Positions 1 to 8,249 of a stretch of DNA of 37,857 nucleotides are shown here, piece by piece. This stretch comes from Clostridiaceae bacterium (GTDB lineage Bacteria; Bacillota; Clostridia; Lachnospirales; Lachnospiraceae). The notes beneath the pieces are model-generated. The model was not told the DNA's origin. It did no database searches and saw only the letters and a program-made list of their open reading frames with translations. The position numbers and the translations under genes were made by a program. Within the stretch, counting starts at the first letter, position 1. Every line of letters starts with the position of its first letter. The DNA is taken from the NCBI GenBank assembly GCA_910575585.1, contig CAJTGF010000052.1, forward strand, positions 1 through 37,857, in the 5' to 3' direction.

Positions 1-89
1 CAGCCAGAATTGCGTATAACACAAATAATTCGAGAGCAACAGGATACGTCAGGAATCTATTGGGATTCCCTGGCTTCTTAGTAGTGTAA
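1..89 (+). other. Possible 3' end of an upstream gene, frame unresolved
   Basis: Two + strand frames are open from the window edge: one ends in a TAG at 79-81, the other in a TAA at 87-89. Neither C-terminal fragment (about 26 and 28 residues) is one I recognise, so the upstream gene cannot be named. Between here and the first clear gene is a short AT-rich leader that includes GTAAA-CTT-TTTAC (86-98), a small inverted repeat that could be an operator for the operon downstream; that is only a guess. Confidence 0.25.
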
Positions 90-132
90 ACTTTTTACTC
101 ACAAGTAATTAAGTGAAAAGGAGAAAACGATT

Positions 133-840
133 ATGAAAAAACTAACTGCTATTTTATTGAGTGTATTACTTGTATTCAGCCTTGCGGCCTGTGGCAATAA
201 TCAGCAGGCAACGGATACCACGCCGGAACCTTCTTCGGAACCGGTAAGCGAGACTACGTCGGAGCCGGAAAAAGCGGAGCAGTCTTCTGAAACGTCCTCT
301 GCCAGCCAGTCAGAAAACGAGGATAATACTGTCGATACGGATGTGGAAAGTACGGGCGGAAAAACGCTGATTGTTTACTATTCAGCTTCCGGGAATACGG
401 AGGAGGTTGCAAATTATATTGCTTCTGCTACGGGCGGAGATTTGTTTGAGATCGTGCCCACGGAAATTTATACAAATGCTGACCTTGATTGGACGGATGA
501 TGACAGCCGCGTATCCAGAGAACATGACAATGAGGATGAAAGAGATGTCCCGCTTGTATCTGATACGGTGGATAATTGGGACGAGTACGATACAGTGTTT
601 ATCGGATACCCGATCTGGTGGGGGATTGCGGCATGGCCTGTAGACGGTTTCATAAAGGCGAATGACTTCACAGGAAAAACGGTGATACCTTTCTGCACTT
701 CTTCAAGCTCCGGTTTGGGTGAAAGTGGCGAACTGCTTGAAGAAATGGCCGGAACCGGGGAATGGTTGGAAGGTGAGCGTTTCCGTTCAGGAGCTTCGGA
801 AGAAACAGTCCGGTCATGGGTAGAAGGATTAGGTTTATAG
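133..840 (+). CDS. Flavodoxin-domain lipoprotein
   Basis: A 235-residue exported flavodoxin. Residues 1-20 are a lipoprotein signal ending in lipobox LAAC (Cys20), so the mature protein should be lipid-anchored outside the membrane. Residues about 21-75 are a low-complexity Ser/Glu/Thr linker. The flavodoxin fold starts about residue 78, with the FMN phosphate loop SASGNT (84-89) and the flavodoxin_4-type GYPIWWG (158-164) that packs on the flavin ring. Family knowledge suggests one-electron transfer with FMN; the partner is unknown. Start chosen by the AAAAGGAG site 8-15 bases upstream. It is first in a seven-gene operon, with only 15 bases to the next gene. Confidence 0.9.
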   Translation: MKKLTAILLSVLLVFSLAACGNNQQATDTTPEPSSEPVSETTSEPEKAEQSSETSSASQSENEDNTVDTDVESTGGKTLIVYYSASGNTEEVANYIASATGGDLFEIVPTEIYTNADLDWTDDDSRVSREHDNEDERDVPLVSDTVDNWDEYDTVFIGYPIWWGIAAWPVDGFIKANDFTGKTVIPFCTSSSSGLGESGELLEEMAGTGEWLEGERFRSGASEETVRSWVEGLGL

Positions 841-855
841 AACAGGAGCCAGACT

Positions 856-2520
856 ATGAGAAAAATAATAGCTGTTCTCGCAAGTGTGTTAATGATTGTT
901 ACACTGGCCACTTGTGGAAAAAGGGAAGAAAAACAATCCTTGCCGGAAGAAAGTATTGTATCAGACAGTACGGCTCCACCTGCAAAGGTGGAGCCGGGGA
1001 AAAATGAAAGTACAGGCTCCCGCGTTTTAATTGCTTACTTTTCTATGCCGGAGGATGCAGATACTTCCGGCGTGGATGCCATTGCCAGTGCAAGTATTGT
1101 GGTAAGGGATGGGGAACGGCAGGGAAATACAGAATTTGTCGCAAAAATTATACAGGAAACAGTGGGCGGCGATCTGTTCCGAATAGAAACCGTGCAGGAT
1201 TATCCCTTAGACCATGATCCGTTAGTAGATCAGGCCGCAGATGAACAGGAGGAAAATCTGCGACCGGAGCTTGCGAGCCATATCGAAAATCTGGAACGAT
1301 ATGATACCATCATTTTAGGATACCCGAATTGGTGGGGAGATTTGCCTATGCCGGTATATTCGTTCTTGGAGGAATATGACTTCGGAGCTAAAACGATCAT
1401 TCCTTTTGTAACACATGGCGGCAGTAGTTTTTCTGACACAAGGAATACGATTTCTGAATTGCAGCCCGACGCAGCTATAAGCGAAAATACGTTTTCTCTT
1501 TCCAGAAATGATGTGGCGGAAAGTGAAGCAGAAATCAGGCAATGGGCGGAAAGCCTCAATCTGAAATCGGATACAGATGGAATACCAGCGGGGGCAGAAA
1601 ATATGCAGATAGAGGGAAACAAAACCGACCTAAGCGGGACTGTACCGGAGGAACTGGAATATATACCGGCTGAATATAAAAGTCCTTCGGAACATCCGGG
1701 AATGCTGGAAAAATTGACCTATCAGACGTGGGAATCCTTTTCCTATGAGGAACGGACGCAGGAACTGACAAAAGAGGCGTGGGTGTATCTGCCTTATGGC
1801 TATTCAGAAGATCAGAAATATAATGTATTCTATTTAAGTCATGGCGGATGGAGCAATGAAACAACGGTTATGGGAACAGACCAAAACCCGAACTCTTTTA
1901 AGTATGTGATCGACCATGCCATAGAAGATGGGAAGATACAGCCCCTTATTATCGTCCTACCGACCTATAATAATACAAGCGGCAAGGACAGCGGGGATTA
2001 CAGCCTTGCGCTTCAGTTGACAGACCAGTTTCACAATGAGCTGGTAAATGACCTGATTCCGGCGGTGGAAAGTAAATACAGCACTTATGCGGAGAATACC
2101 TCGTTGGAAGGCATAAAAGCGTCCCGCGATCACAGAGGATTTGGCGGTTTTTCAATGGGTTCTGTCAATACATGGTGTACTTTCCGGTATGCGCTTGATT
2201 ATTTCCGGTATTTTATGCCTATGAGCGGAAGCTACTCCACAGACGGTGAATACATGGCGGAACTGGTAAAAGAATCCGGTCATGATTCTGATGATTTTTT
2301 TATATTTGCTGCTTCTGGCACGGATGATTTCGCGTACAGTGCATTTAAGGCGCAAATTATGGCAATGGGGAGTGTTTCGGATGGCACATTCCGTTTTGCG
2401 GACAATGAGGCGGATGGAAATCTGTCCTTTTTGGAACGGGAGGGATATGTTCACGATGGGATAGCCAGTGATGAATATACCTACAATGGACTTAGGTTTT
2501 TTTGGAACAGGGAACAGTGA
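856..2520 (+). CDS. Flavodoxin-esterase fusion lipoprotein
   Basis: A 554-residue two-domain exported protein. Residues 1-20 are a lipoprotein signal (LATC, Cys20). Residues about 55-235 are a second flavodoxin_4-type domain, with YFS near 61-63 and GYPNWWG at 155-161. Residues about 265-554 are an alpha/beta-hydrolase of the esterase D/feruloyl esterase type: GFSMG at 431-435 places the nucleophile at Ser433, and His533 (YVHDG) is the likely catalytic base. The frame runs through both domains with no stop. Each domain is normally a separate protein; the pairing suggests redox and ester cleavage on the same extracellular substrate, but the substrate is unknown. Confidence 0.85.
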   Translation: MRKIIAVLASVLMIVTLATCGKREEKQSLPEESIVSDSTAPPAKVEPGKNESTGSRVLIAYFSMPEDADTSGVDAIASASIVVRDGERQGNTEFVAKIIQETVGGDLFRIETVQDYPLDHDPLVDQAADEQEENLRPELASHIENLERYDTIILGYPNWWGDLPMPVYSFLEEYDFGAKTIIPFVTHGGSSFSDTRNTISELQPDAAISENTFSLSRNDVAESEAEIRQWAESLNLKSDTDGIPAGAENMQIEGNKTDLSGTVPEELEYIPAEYKSPSEHPGMLEKLTYQTWESFSYEERTQELTKEAWVYLPYGYSEDQKYNVFYLSHGGWSNETTVMGTDQNPNSFKYVIDHAIEDGKIQPLIIVLPTYNNTSGKDSGDYSLALQLTDQFHNELVNDLIPAVESKYSTYAENTSLEGIKASRDHRGFGGFSMGSVNTWCTFRYALDYFRYFMPMSGSYSTDGEYMAELVKESGHDSDDFFIFAASGTDDFAYSAFKAQIMAMGSVSDGTFRFADNEADGNLSFLEREGYVHDGIASDEYTYNGLRFFWNREQ

Positions 2521-2547
2521 TTTGCATGATAAAGGAGGAAGATCAAA

Positions 2548-2997
2548 ATGAGCATTGTATTTATCAACGGCAGCCCGAATAAAAACGGCAATACAGCGGG
2601 GCTTGCAAAAGAATTGTTAAAGGGCAGGGATTATGAAACGCTGAATCTGACCGATTACCGGATCGGCAGCTACGGGCAGGACTTCCCGGATGATCAGCTC
2701 GGAGAGGTTATTGCAAAAATAAAGGAGTCGGAAGTGATCATGATTGGCTCCCCGCTGTATTGGCACAATATCTGCGGCTCTGTGCGCAATATGCTGGATC
2801 GCTTTTATGGTCTGGTAGAGGAAGGAGCTTTATCGGGAAAATCGTTGTATTTTCTCTTTCAGGGAGCAGCTCCGGAAAAGTGGATGATGGAGGCCGGGGA
2901 ATATACTATGAAGCGTTTTGCAGGGCTTTATGGGATGGAGTATGCAGGAATGGCCACCAATCGCTCCGAGGCGGGCAGATTGTCGGAGAAATTATGA
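2548..2997 (+). CDS. NAD(P)H-dependent FMN oxidoreductase, flavodoxin-like fold
   Basis: A 149-residue cytoplasmic protein without signal peptide. GSPNKNGNT (8-16) is the FMN phosphate-binding loop of the NADPH-dependent FMN reductase/iron-sulfur flavoprotein group, and GSPLYWHN (67-74) is the second flavin-contacting motif. It probably reduces flavin, quinone or nitro-type acceptors with NAD(P)H. It is somewhat shorter than the usual 170-190 residues of the family. The AAAGGAGG site sits 9 bases before the ATG. It lies between the exported flavodoxin proteins and the CMD/cupin gene in the same operon. Confidence 0.85.
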   Translation: MSIVFINGSPNKNGNTAGLAKELLKGRDYETLNLTDYRIGSYGQDFPDDQLGEVIAKIKESEVIMIGSPLYWHNICGSVRNMLDRFYGLVEEGALSGKSLYFLFQGAAPEKWMMEAGEYTMKRFAGLYGMEYAGMATNRSEAGRLSEKL

Positions 2998-3032
2998 GAA
3001 TATTTTCATCAATGTTATAGGAGGAAAACAGC

Positions 3033-3782
3033 ATGGCGGTAAAACAAACAGCAGGAAGGACTGCACTTGGGGAATTTGCCCCTAAATTTGCAGAGCTGAA
3101 TGATGATGTGCTTTTTGGGCAGGTATGGAGCCGGGAAGATAAAATGTCTCTCCGTGACCGTTCTCTTATCACGGTTGTATCGCTGCTTTCGCAGGGGCTT
3201 ACCGATACCTCTTTTGTTCATCATCTTGAAGCGGCAAAAGCAAACGGCATAACGAAAACTGAAATTGCCGAGATCATTACACATGCGGCCTTTTATGCAG
3301 GGTGGCCAAAGGCGTGGGCGGCGTTCCGTCTGGCAAAGGAAATCTGGAATGATGAAACAAACGGAACAGATGAAAAGGCTCTGCATGAAAAGTCTATGAT
3401 ATTTCCAATCGGCCAGCCAAACGATGCGTTTGCACAGTATTTTTCAGGGCAGAGCTATCTGCTTCCGATTTCCAAAGAGCAGGTGGGTATTTTTAATGTG
3501 ACCTTTGAGTCGGGCTGCCGGAACAACTGGCACATCCATCATGCTGACAAGGGCGGCGGACAGATTCTGGTTTGTGTGGCAGGCAGGGGCTTTTATCAGG
3601 AATGGGGAAAAGAACCGGTCTGCATGACAGCGGGAGATACCGTCAATATTCCGGCAGGCGTGAAGCATTGGCATGGAGCAGCGCCGGACAGTTGGTTCTC
3701 CCATCTGGCGGTAGAGGTGCCGGGGGAAAACGTGCGTACAGAATGGTGTGAACCGGTCAACAGTGAAGATTACAAAAAATAA
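3033..3782 (+). CDS. Carboxymuconolactone decarboxylase-like/cupin protein
   Basis: A 249-residue cytoplasmic protein. Residues about 20-110 form the all-helical CMD/AhpD-type domain (with FVHHLEAAKANGIT at about 61-74), without the AhpD CxxC pair. Residues about 155-230 are a cupin barrel: motif 1 has WHIHH at 166-170, motif 2 has P207 with H212 and H214, so a metal site is likely. This fusion is common in operons with flavodoxins and aldo/keto reductases in Firmicutes; a defined substrate is not known to me. RBS TAGGAGG precedes the ATG. The following gene starts 25 bases after the stop. Confidence 0.85.
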   Translation: MAVKQTAGRTALGEFAPKFAELNDDVLFGQVWSREDKMSLRDRSLITVVSLLSQGLTDTSFVHHLEAAKANGITKTEIAEIITHAAFYAGWPKAWAAFRLAKEIWNDETNGTDEKALHEKSMIFPIGQPNDAFAQYFSGQSYLLPISKEQVGIFNVTFESGCRNNWHIHHADKGGGQILVCVAGRGFYQEWGKEPVCMTAGDTVNIPAGVKHWHGAAPDSWFSHLAVEVPGENVRTEWCEPVNSEDYKK

Positions 3783-3807
3783 AATAATGATTACAGGAGG
3801 GAAAGTC

Positions 3808-4650
3808 ATGGAATATGTAACTTTGAACAATGGGATCAAGATGCCGGTGTTGGGATACGGTGTGTATCAGGTAAGCAATGAGGAATGTGAACGCTGTGTG
3901 CTGGATGCAATCAGTGTCGGCTACCGCTCCATTGATACGGCGCAGGCATACGGGAATGAAGAAGCTGTGGGCAATGCAATTAAAAAATGCGGCGTTCCCC
4001 GTGGAGAATTATTTATCACCACAAAAGTATGGATCAGCAACGGTGGCTATGAAAAAGCGAAGGCTTCTTTGAAGGAATCCCTGCGTAAGCTGCAGACGGA
4101 ATATATTGATCTGGTGCTTATCCACCAGCCTTTCAATGACTATTATGGAACTTACCGGGCAATGGAAGAAGCATATAAGGAAAGCTGGATTCGCGCTATC
4201 GGTGTATCGAATTTCTACCCTGACCGTCTGATTGACCTGTGCAGTTTTGTGGAAGTGAAACCGGCGATCAATCAGGTGGAGACCCATGTGTTCCAGCAGC
4301 AGGCACAGGCACATGAATATATGGTGAAATATGGCGTACAGCATGAATCGTGGGGGCCTTTTGCGGAGGGGCGCAAAGATTTCTTTACCAATCCTGTTTT
4401 GACGAAGATTGGGGAGAAATATAACAAGAGTGCGGCGCAGACTGCTCTCCGCTTCCTGATCCAGAGCGGTGTTGTAGTAATCCCGAAGTCTACGCACAAG
4501 GAGCGCATGATTCAGAATATGGATGTGTTTGATTTTGTGCTGAATGATGAGGATATGGCGGCAATTCAGGCATTGGATGAAAAGGAAAGCCTGTTCTTTT
4601 CCCACTATGACCCGGCAACGGTAGAAATGCTGACGGGGCTTCACAGGTAA
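3808..4650 (+). CDS. Aldo/keto reductase (2,5-diketo-D-gluconate reductase type)
   Basis: A 280-residue TIM-barrel oxidoreductase reducing aldehydes or ketones with NADPH. The catalytic tetrad is visible: Asp43, Tyr48 (YGNE), Lys73 (TTKVW) and His106 (LIHQPF). The cofactor-binding stretch with IPKSTHKERM lies near residues 225-235. ATG 3808 is preferred because ACAGGAGGG stands 9 bases upstream; an in-frame ATG at 3748 lies inside the previous gene and lacks such a site. Length is normal for the family. Its place after redox genes suggests a role in detoxifying or reducing small carbonyls. Confidence 0.92.
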   Translation: MEYVTLNNGIKMPVLGYGVYQVSNEECERCVLDAISVGYRSIDTAQAYGNEEAVGNAIKKCGVPRGELFITTKVWISNGGYEKAKASLKESLRKLQTEYIDLVLIHQPFNDYYGTYRAMEEAYKESWIRAIGVSNFYPDRLIDLCSFVEVKPAINQVETHVFQQQAQAHEYMVKYGVQHESWGPFAEGRKDFFTNPVLTKIGEKYNKSAAQTALRFLIQSGVVVIPKSTHKERMIQNMDVFDFVLNDEDMAAIQALDEKESLFFSHYDPATVEMLTGLHR

Positions 4651-4672
4651 ATCAGAGGCGAGGTGGCAGAGA

Positions 4673-5593
4673 ATGAAAAACGGAACAATCTTGTTTGGTA
4701 TATTAGCTGTGCTATTCCTGTTTACTGCATGTGGCGCAAAAGAAGATATTGATAATAATATATCGGCAGAAAACGCTGTGCAGATAGAAAACAGCTCTAC
4801 GGAAGAATCCTCCGAAAGTGCAAATGAGACTGTTCCAACAATCTCTGCCACAGAAAAGAAGGAGGATTTATCAGTGGGAAGTACGCTCGTTGCGGAGCAA
4901 ATATTAACCGGAGCGGACGGGGATATTCATTACAGCTATTATCTGCCGGAGGATTTTGACGAGAGTAAAAAATACCCTATGATGGTAGTCATGCCGGGAT
5001 ATGACATGATGTGGTTTGGAGAAGATTCCTCCGGCAGTAATCTGAATTGGAGCGGTTTTCTGGCATGGACGGAGCTTGACGAAGATATGATTGTTGTTTC
5101 GGCACAGCTTACCGACTGGCGGGAGAAATCCGCAAGGCAGGCGATAGAATTGACGGAGTATTTTCTTGATAATTTTCCCGTTGATGTAAAACGGGTATAT
5201 GCTGCCGGATATTCCGCTGGCGGAGAAACTATGTCGCAGGCTGTATCCATGCGCCCGGACTTATATGCAGCTTATTTACACGGTGCTTCACAATGGGATG
5301 GAACCTTTGAGTCTATTGCAGAAAATGGCGTTGCTGTTTATATCTTTATGGCTGAAAATGACGAGTATTACGGTTCAGGGAAAGCAAGGGACGCTTATAA
5401 CGGTTTGCATGAAGCCTATTTGGATACAGGCTTAACAGAAAGCCAGATAGAGGATGTACTATGTCTGGAGATCCCGGATAACGAATATTTTAACAGCCGT
5501 GGAATTTACAATTATCACGGCGGCGGGAATATTTTATTTCAGGATAAAAGTATTTTGAATTGGATTATAGAAAAAAGGAAATCTATCTGTTAG
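4673..5593 (+). CDS. Alpha/beta-hydrolase lipoprotein (esterase/peptidase S9-like)
   Basis: A 306-residue exported hydrolase. Residues 1-20 are a lipoprotein signal with FTAC (Cys20), followed by a Ser/Glu/Thr-rich linker to about residue 65 like those of the first two operon proteins. The hydrolase domain covers about 70-306; GYSAG at 179-183 marks nucleophile Ser181, and a late His (YHGGG, about residue 284) could complete the triad. Together with the esterase half of the 856-2520 gene it gives the operon two extracellular esterase-like proteins. The substrate cannot be read from the sequence. Confidence 0.82.
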   Translation: MKNGTILFGILAVLFLFTACGAKEDIDNNISAENAVQIENSSTEESSESANETVPTISATEKKEDLSVGSTLVAEQILTGADGDIHYSYYLPEDFDESKKYPMMVVMPGYDMMWFGEDSSGSNLNWSGFLAWTELDEDMIVVSAQLTDWREKSARQAIELTEYFLDNFPVDVKRVYAAGYSAGGETMSQAVSMRPDLYAAYLHGASQWDGTFESIAENGVAVYIFMAENDEYYGSGKARDAYNGLHEAYLDTGLTESQIEDVLCLEIPDNEYFNSRGIYNYHGGGNILFQDKSILNWIIEKRKSIC

Positions 5594-5613
5594 GGCGAAA
5601 GGAGACAGGCAGC

Positions 5614-6297
5614 ATGAAACGGAAAACAATTTTGAAAATCGTGGTCGATATTGGGATGACGGTCATGCTGCTGCTTCTGATGACTTATGAGCTGATTGGC
5701 GAGGCGGCGCATGAGTGGATTGGGATAGGGATGTTTTGTCTTTTCCTTATCCATCATATTTTGAACCGAAAATGGTGCCATTGCGTTTTCAAAGGGAAAT
5801 ATACATTGTTTCGTATTTGGCAGACTGTTCTTGTTATTGGAATCCTGCTCACAATGGTCGGTTCCATGTATAGCGGAGTGATTCTTTCCGAACACGCATT
5901 GTCATTTCTTCCGATCAAGGGTGGGCGGGCTTTTGCCAGAGAGGTTCACATGCTTTCCGCTTATTGGGGATTTGTGTTGATGTCACTTCATCTTGGATTA
6001 CATTGGAGCATAATGATGGGGATGGCAAAGCGGTTTGTAAAGAAACTTCCAACAGCAGGAAAATGGCTGCTTCGTGGGATTGCCGCCTTTATCGCCGGGT
6101 ATGGCGTGTATGCTTTCATACAGAGGGAGATTGGACGGTATATGCTCTTGAAAAATCACTTTGCATTTTTTGATTTTGAGGAACCGTTGATTTTCTTTCT
6201 GGCAGATTATGTGGCAGTCATGGCTTTGTTTGTGTGGGTAAGCCATTATTTTTCTAAGGGGCTGAGATACATAATACAGATAAGAAAAACAAAATAA
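5614..6297 (+). CDS. DUF4405-type integral membrane protein, possible haem b
   Basis: A 227-residue membrane protein with about six hydrophobic segments (roughly 8-29, 36-52, 70-92, 113-135, 152-169, 190-210). Histidines at 33, 47, 48, 112, 126 and 130 lie in or next to the membrane segments, as in DUF4405/cytochrome b561-like proteins that may hold b-type haem. It could pass electrons across the membrane to the exported flavodoxin proteins encoded upstream; this is inference. ATG 5614 has a GAAAGGAG site 9 bases upstream; an upstream in-frame ATG at 5560 is inside the preceding gene. Last gene of the operon. Confidence 0.8.
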   Translation: MKRKTILKIVVDIGMTVMLLLLMTYELIGEAAHEWIGIGMFCLFLIHHILNRKWCHCVFKGKYTLFRIWQTVLVIGILLTMVGSMYSGVILSEHALSFLPIKGGRAFAREVHMLSAYWGFVLMSLHLGLHWSIMMGMAKRFVKKLPTAGKWLLRGIAAFIAGYGVYAFIQREIGRYMLLKNHFAFFDFEEPLIFFLADYVAVMALFVWVSHYFSKGLRYIIQIRKTK

Positions 6298-6332
6298 AAT
6301 TTTCTTTACATCAAGGCAAGCATATCTTGCCC

Positions 6333-6371
6333 AAAAAGGTCAATCTGCCTTGTGTAGATTGGCCTTTTTAA
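6333..6371 (+). terminator. Rho-independent terminator of the redox operon
   Basis: AAGGTCAATCT (6336-6346) pairs with AGATTGGCCTT (6356-6366) with one G-U pair, followed by a short T run. A smaller hairpin GGCAAG-catat-CTTGCC (6315-6331) precedes it. It separates the redox operon from the mobile element. Confidence 0.8.
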
Positions 6372-6523
6372 GTTGCATTGTCGAAACTTGTCAATAAATG
6401 GCAGTAAATTTTTTTGAGAAATATTCAAAAATCTTTCCGGTTTGCCATGCCGAGATGTGTTCTGGTATTACGAGGAGGTGAAAAACCAGCCGCGCTCGAA
6501 TCTGACAGAAGGGAGGAAGTGCC

Positions 6524-6946
6524 ATGCTATCTCCTTCAAACGAAGACCGTATTTGCGCTATGTTCGATTCCTTCTGCAAAACGGTGTCGCGCAACTTTGT
6601 CAGAAATTTAGACCGGGCCGGGAACAACCGGGACAAGCATTTTGCTGACGAACCGGTAGACTATCTTCTGGAAACATTAGGCCGCAGGGATGAATACCCT
6701 TCCGAGTCTTTCGTGCTTTATGTGGGCGGATACTCCTGTGCGGTGGAGAGCGAAACTTTATATAAAGCACTGTTATCCCTGCCGGAGAGGCAGAGGAACG
6801 TCCTGCTCTTGGACTTTTGGGGCGACCTCTCCGACCGGGAAATCTCGGAAAGGATGGAGGTGACACCGCGCACTGTCTACAACCTGCGGCAGCGCGCATT
6901 TAGCAAAATCCGCGAGTATTATGAAAAGCGGGGACGAGATCCATGA
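6524..6946 (+). CDS. Sigma-70 family RNA polymerase sigma-like factor (ICE type)
   Basis: A 140-residue protein with a sigma region 4 at its C-terminus: LPERQRNVLLLDF (about 86-98) followed by the helix-turn-helix SDREISERMEVTPRTVYNLR (about 102-121). The N-terminal half is a weak region 2 match. Proteins of this size and order, directly before a HTH_16 gene, are typical of Tn916/Tn1549-type conjugative elements, where they control element genes. RBS GGGAGG is 10 bases upstream. It overlaps the next gene by 26 bases. It is a candidate reader of the repeated TTGYYT-N17-TAATCT promoters downstream (inference). Confidence 0.82.
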   Translation: MLSPSNEDRICAMFDSFCKTVSRNFVRNLDRAGNNRDKHFADEPVDYLLETLGRRDEYPSESFVLYVGGYSCAVESETLYKALLSLPERQRNVLLLDFWGDLSDREISERMEVTPRTVYNLRQRAFSKIREYYEKRGRDP

Positions 6947-7163
6947 ATTAAACTATGAGCTGATCAAAAGAGCGGTTCACGGCGAGCCGGAGGCGTTGGA
7001 GGAAATTTTAAGGATATATGAGCCTTACCACGATTCCCTCGTGACTTCTGATGTTGCGGGGGCCGACGGCAGAATCCATAAGGTAATTGACGAGGACAAG
7101 AAGATTCAGGTACAGATGCACCTTGTGGACGTGATCCAGAAAAAATGGAGGGAACTGATATGA
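6921..7163 (+). CDS. Helix-turn-helix (HTH_16-type) ICE protein
   Basis: An 80-residue protein resembling the small helix-turn-helix proteins paired with sigma-like factors in Tn916-family elements (ELIKRAVHGEPEALEEIL near residues 12-30 is the typical repeat-like opening). The start lies inside the preceding sigma-like gene and the stop overlaps the next start (ATGA), so the three genes are translationally coupled. The ribosome site is weak, consistent with coupling. It probably helps control element transcription; no target is known. Confidence 0.75.
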   Translation: MKSGDEIHELNYELIKRAVHGEPEALEEILRIYEPYHDSLVTSDVAGADGRIHKVIDEDKKIQVQMHLVDVIQKKWRELI

Positions 7164-7972
7164 ATTTACTGCCAGACCTGTTTTCCTTCGCCTATGTGCC
7201 GGGCTGGTACTGCCAGCTCGACGAGCTGGCGGGGCTGGCCTTACCGGAGCCGTGGAGGTTTCGGAATCCAGACTACTATACGAAAAATACAGATACTCCG
7301 ATATTAGAGCGATATATCCACTCGATATTCAAAAAACAAGTCATTGATTTTAACGAAGAACGGAACCCGGAGAAGGCGGCGGGCTATCTCCATGTGGAGA
7401 ACGAATTTGTCTGCTTCCATACCGGCCTGTATACACGCAGGTACAAGGCGATCTATGGCTGCTTTGACCGGAACAAGCGGCAGGCCAGTATGCTGGACTG
7501 GTATTTCCGGGGCTTTTCGGACGAGCTTTCACCGTGGCTCAAATATGTGAGCCCGCTCCCGAAAAAGCCCAGCTATGATATGGCGCAGTATGGCGTCAAT
7601 TATAACCCGGAGTGGCCGATACGGGTAAACATAGACCACATTTTGGGCGACGGGGAGAACCTCTCCCGCCTGCCCGCCTCGATCCGCGACGCGCAGAACC
7701 TGCCCCTGCTACTGGAAACGGCAGTTGAGCTGGCGCGGCGGAAGGCAGTCATTGAGCCGGGCATTGTGGTGCCGCAGGGCTACCAAGGAAGGGTGCAGTA
7801 TCTTCTGCCGATCTGTCTGACCGATATGGAGAACCCCGACCTTGCTATGACCCTCACCATCATGGACGGGTATTATTTAGGCAATACCTGCCTGACGTTA
7901 GAAATGGCGTACTTGAACGCCCGTCTATTGGCGAGGCCGGTTGCTCCGTGGCTGGCGGAGCTTGTCATGTAG
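7160..7972 (+). CDS. DUF3825 domain protein
   Basis: A 270-residue protein matching my memory of the DUF3825 family, which occurs in conjugative elements and is linked to RNA-binding contexts in comparative genomics. Visible family features are the N-terminal FAYVPGWYCQLDELAGLAL opening (about 10-28), a central FHTGLYTRRYKAIYG segment (about 87-101) and conserved Asn/Asp-rich strands. Its biochemical role is unknown. ATG 7160 overlaps the previous stop in ATGA; an in-frame ATG 15 bases upstream is less likely. It follows the sigma/HTH pair with no gap. Confidence 0.7.
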   Translation: MNLLPDLFSFAYVPGWYCQLDELAGLALPEPWRFRNPDYYTKNTDTPILERYIHSIFKKQVIDFNEERNPEKAAGYLHVENEFVCFHTGLYTRRYKAIYGCFDRNKRQASMLDWYFRGFSDELSPWLKYVSPLPKKPSYDMAQYGVNYNPEWPIRVNIDHILGDGENLSRLPASIRDAQNLPLLLETAVELARRKAVIEPGIVVPQGYQGRVQYLLPICLTDMENPDLAMTLTIMDGYYLGNTCLTLEMAYLNARLLARPVAPWLAELVM

Positions 7973-8045
7973 GAAAAGCAATCATAGCAGGTCATATACT
8001 CTCCCGCGCCGGACAGCGGCGGCGACAGAAAGGGGCGTATATGAG

Positions 8046-8249
8046 ATGCGCAGGAAGAAGGAGGCGCAGACCAATGGGCTAAGGACAACCCTGCGGCCTG
8101 TCTGCTGTCCGGTATGCGGGCGGCGGATCATGGACGCAGTATCAGGTACAAAGACGCAGATGATTACCCCGAGGAGGGGCCGGTATCCCGATTTCATTAT
8201 AAAGTGCGGGCACTGCGGCTCCGAGGTCGGGGTAATGAAAACGGAATAG
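8046..8249 (+). CDS. Cysteine-rich KTR-type small protein
   Basis: A 67-residue basic protein with two zinc-knuckle-like pairs, CPVC (21-24) and CGHC (54-57), resembling the cysteine-rich KTR family found in Firmicute conjugative elements and phages. It probably binds one zinc and nucleic acid; the function is unknown. The chosen ATG follows AGAAAGGGG. Seventy-odd bases separate it from the DUF3825 gene. Confidence 0.65.
   Translation: MRRKKEAQTNGLRTTLRPVCCPVCGRRIMDAVSGTKTQMITPRRGRYPDFIIKCGHCGSEVGVMKTE

Noticed and set aside
3748-3807. Longer start for the aldo/keto reductase at ATG 3748
   Set aside because: It lies inside the preceding gene, lacks a ribosome site, and the family homology begins at the ATG at 3808 with a strong AGGAGGG site.
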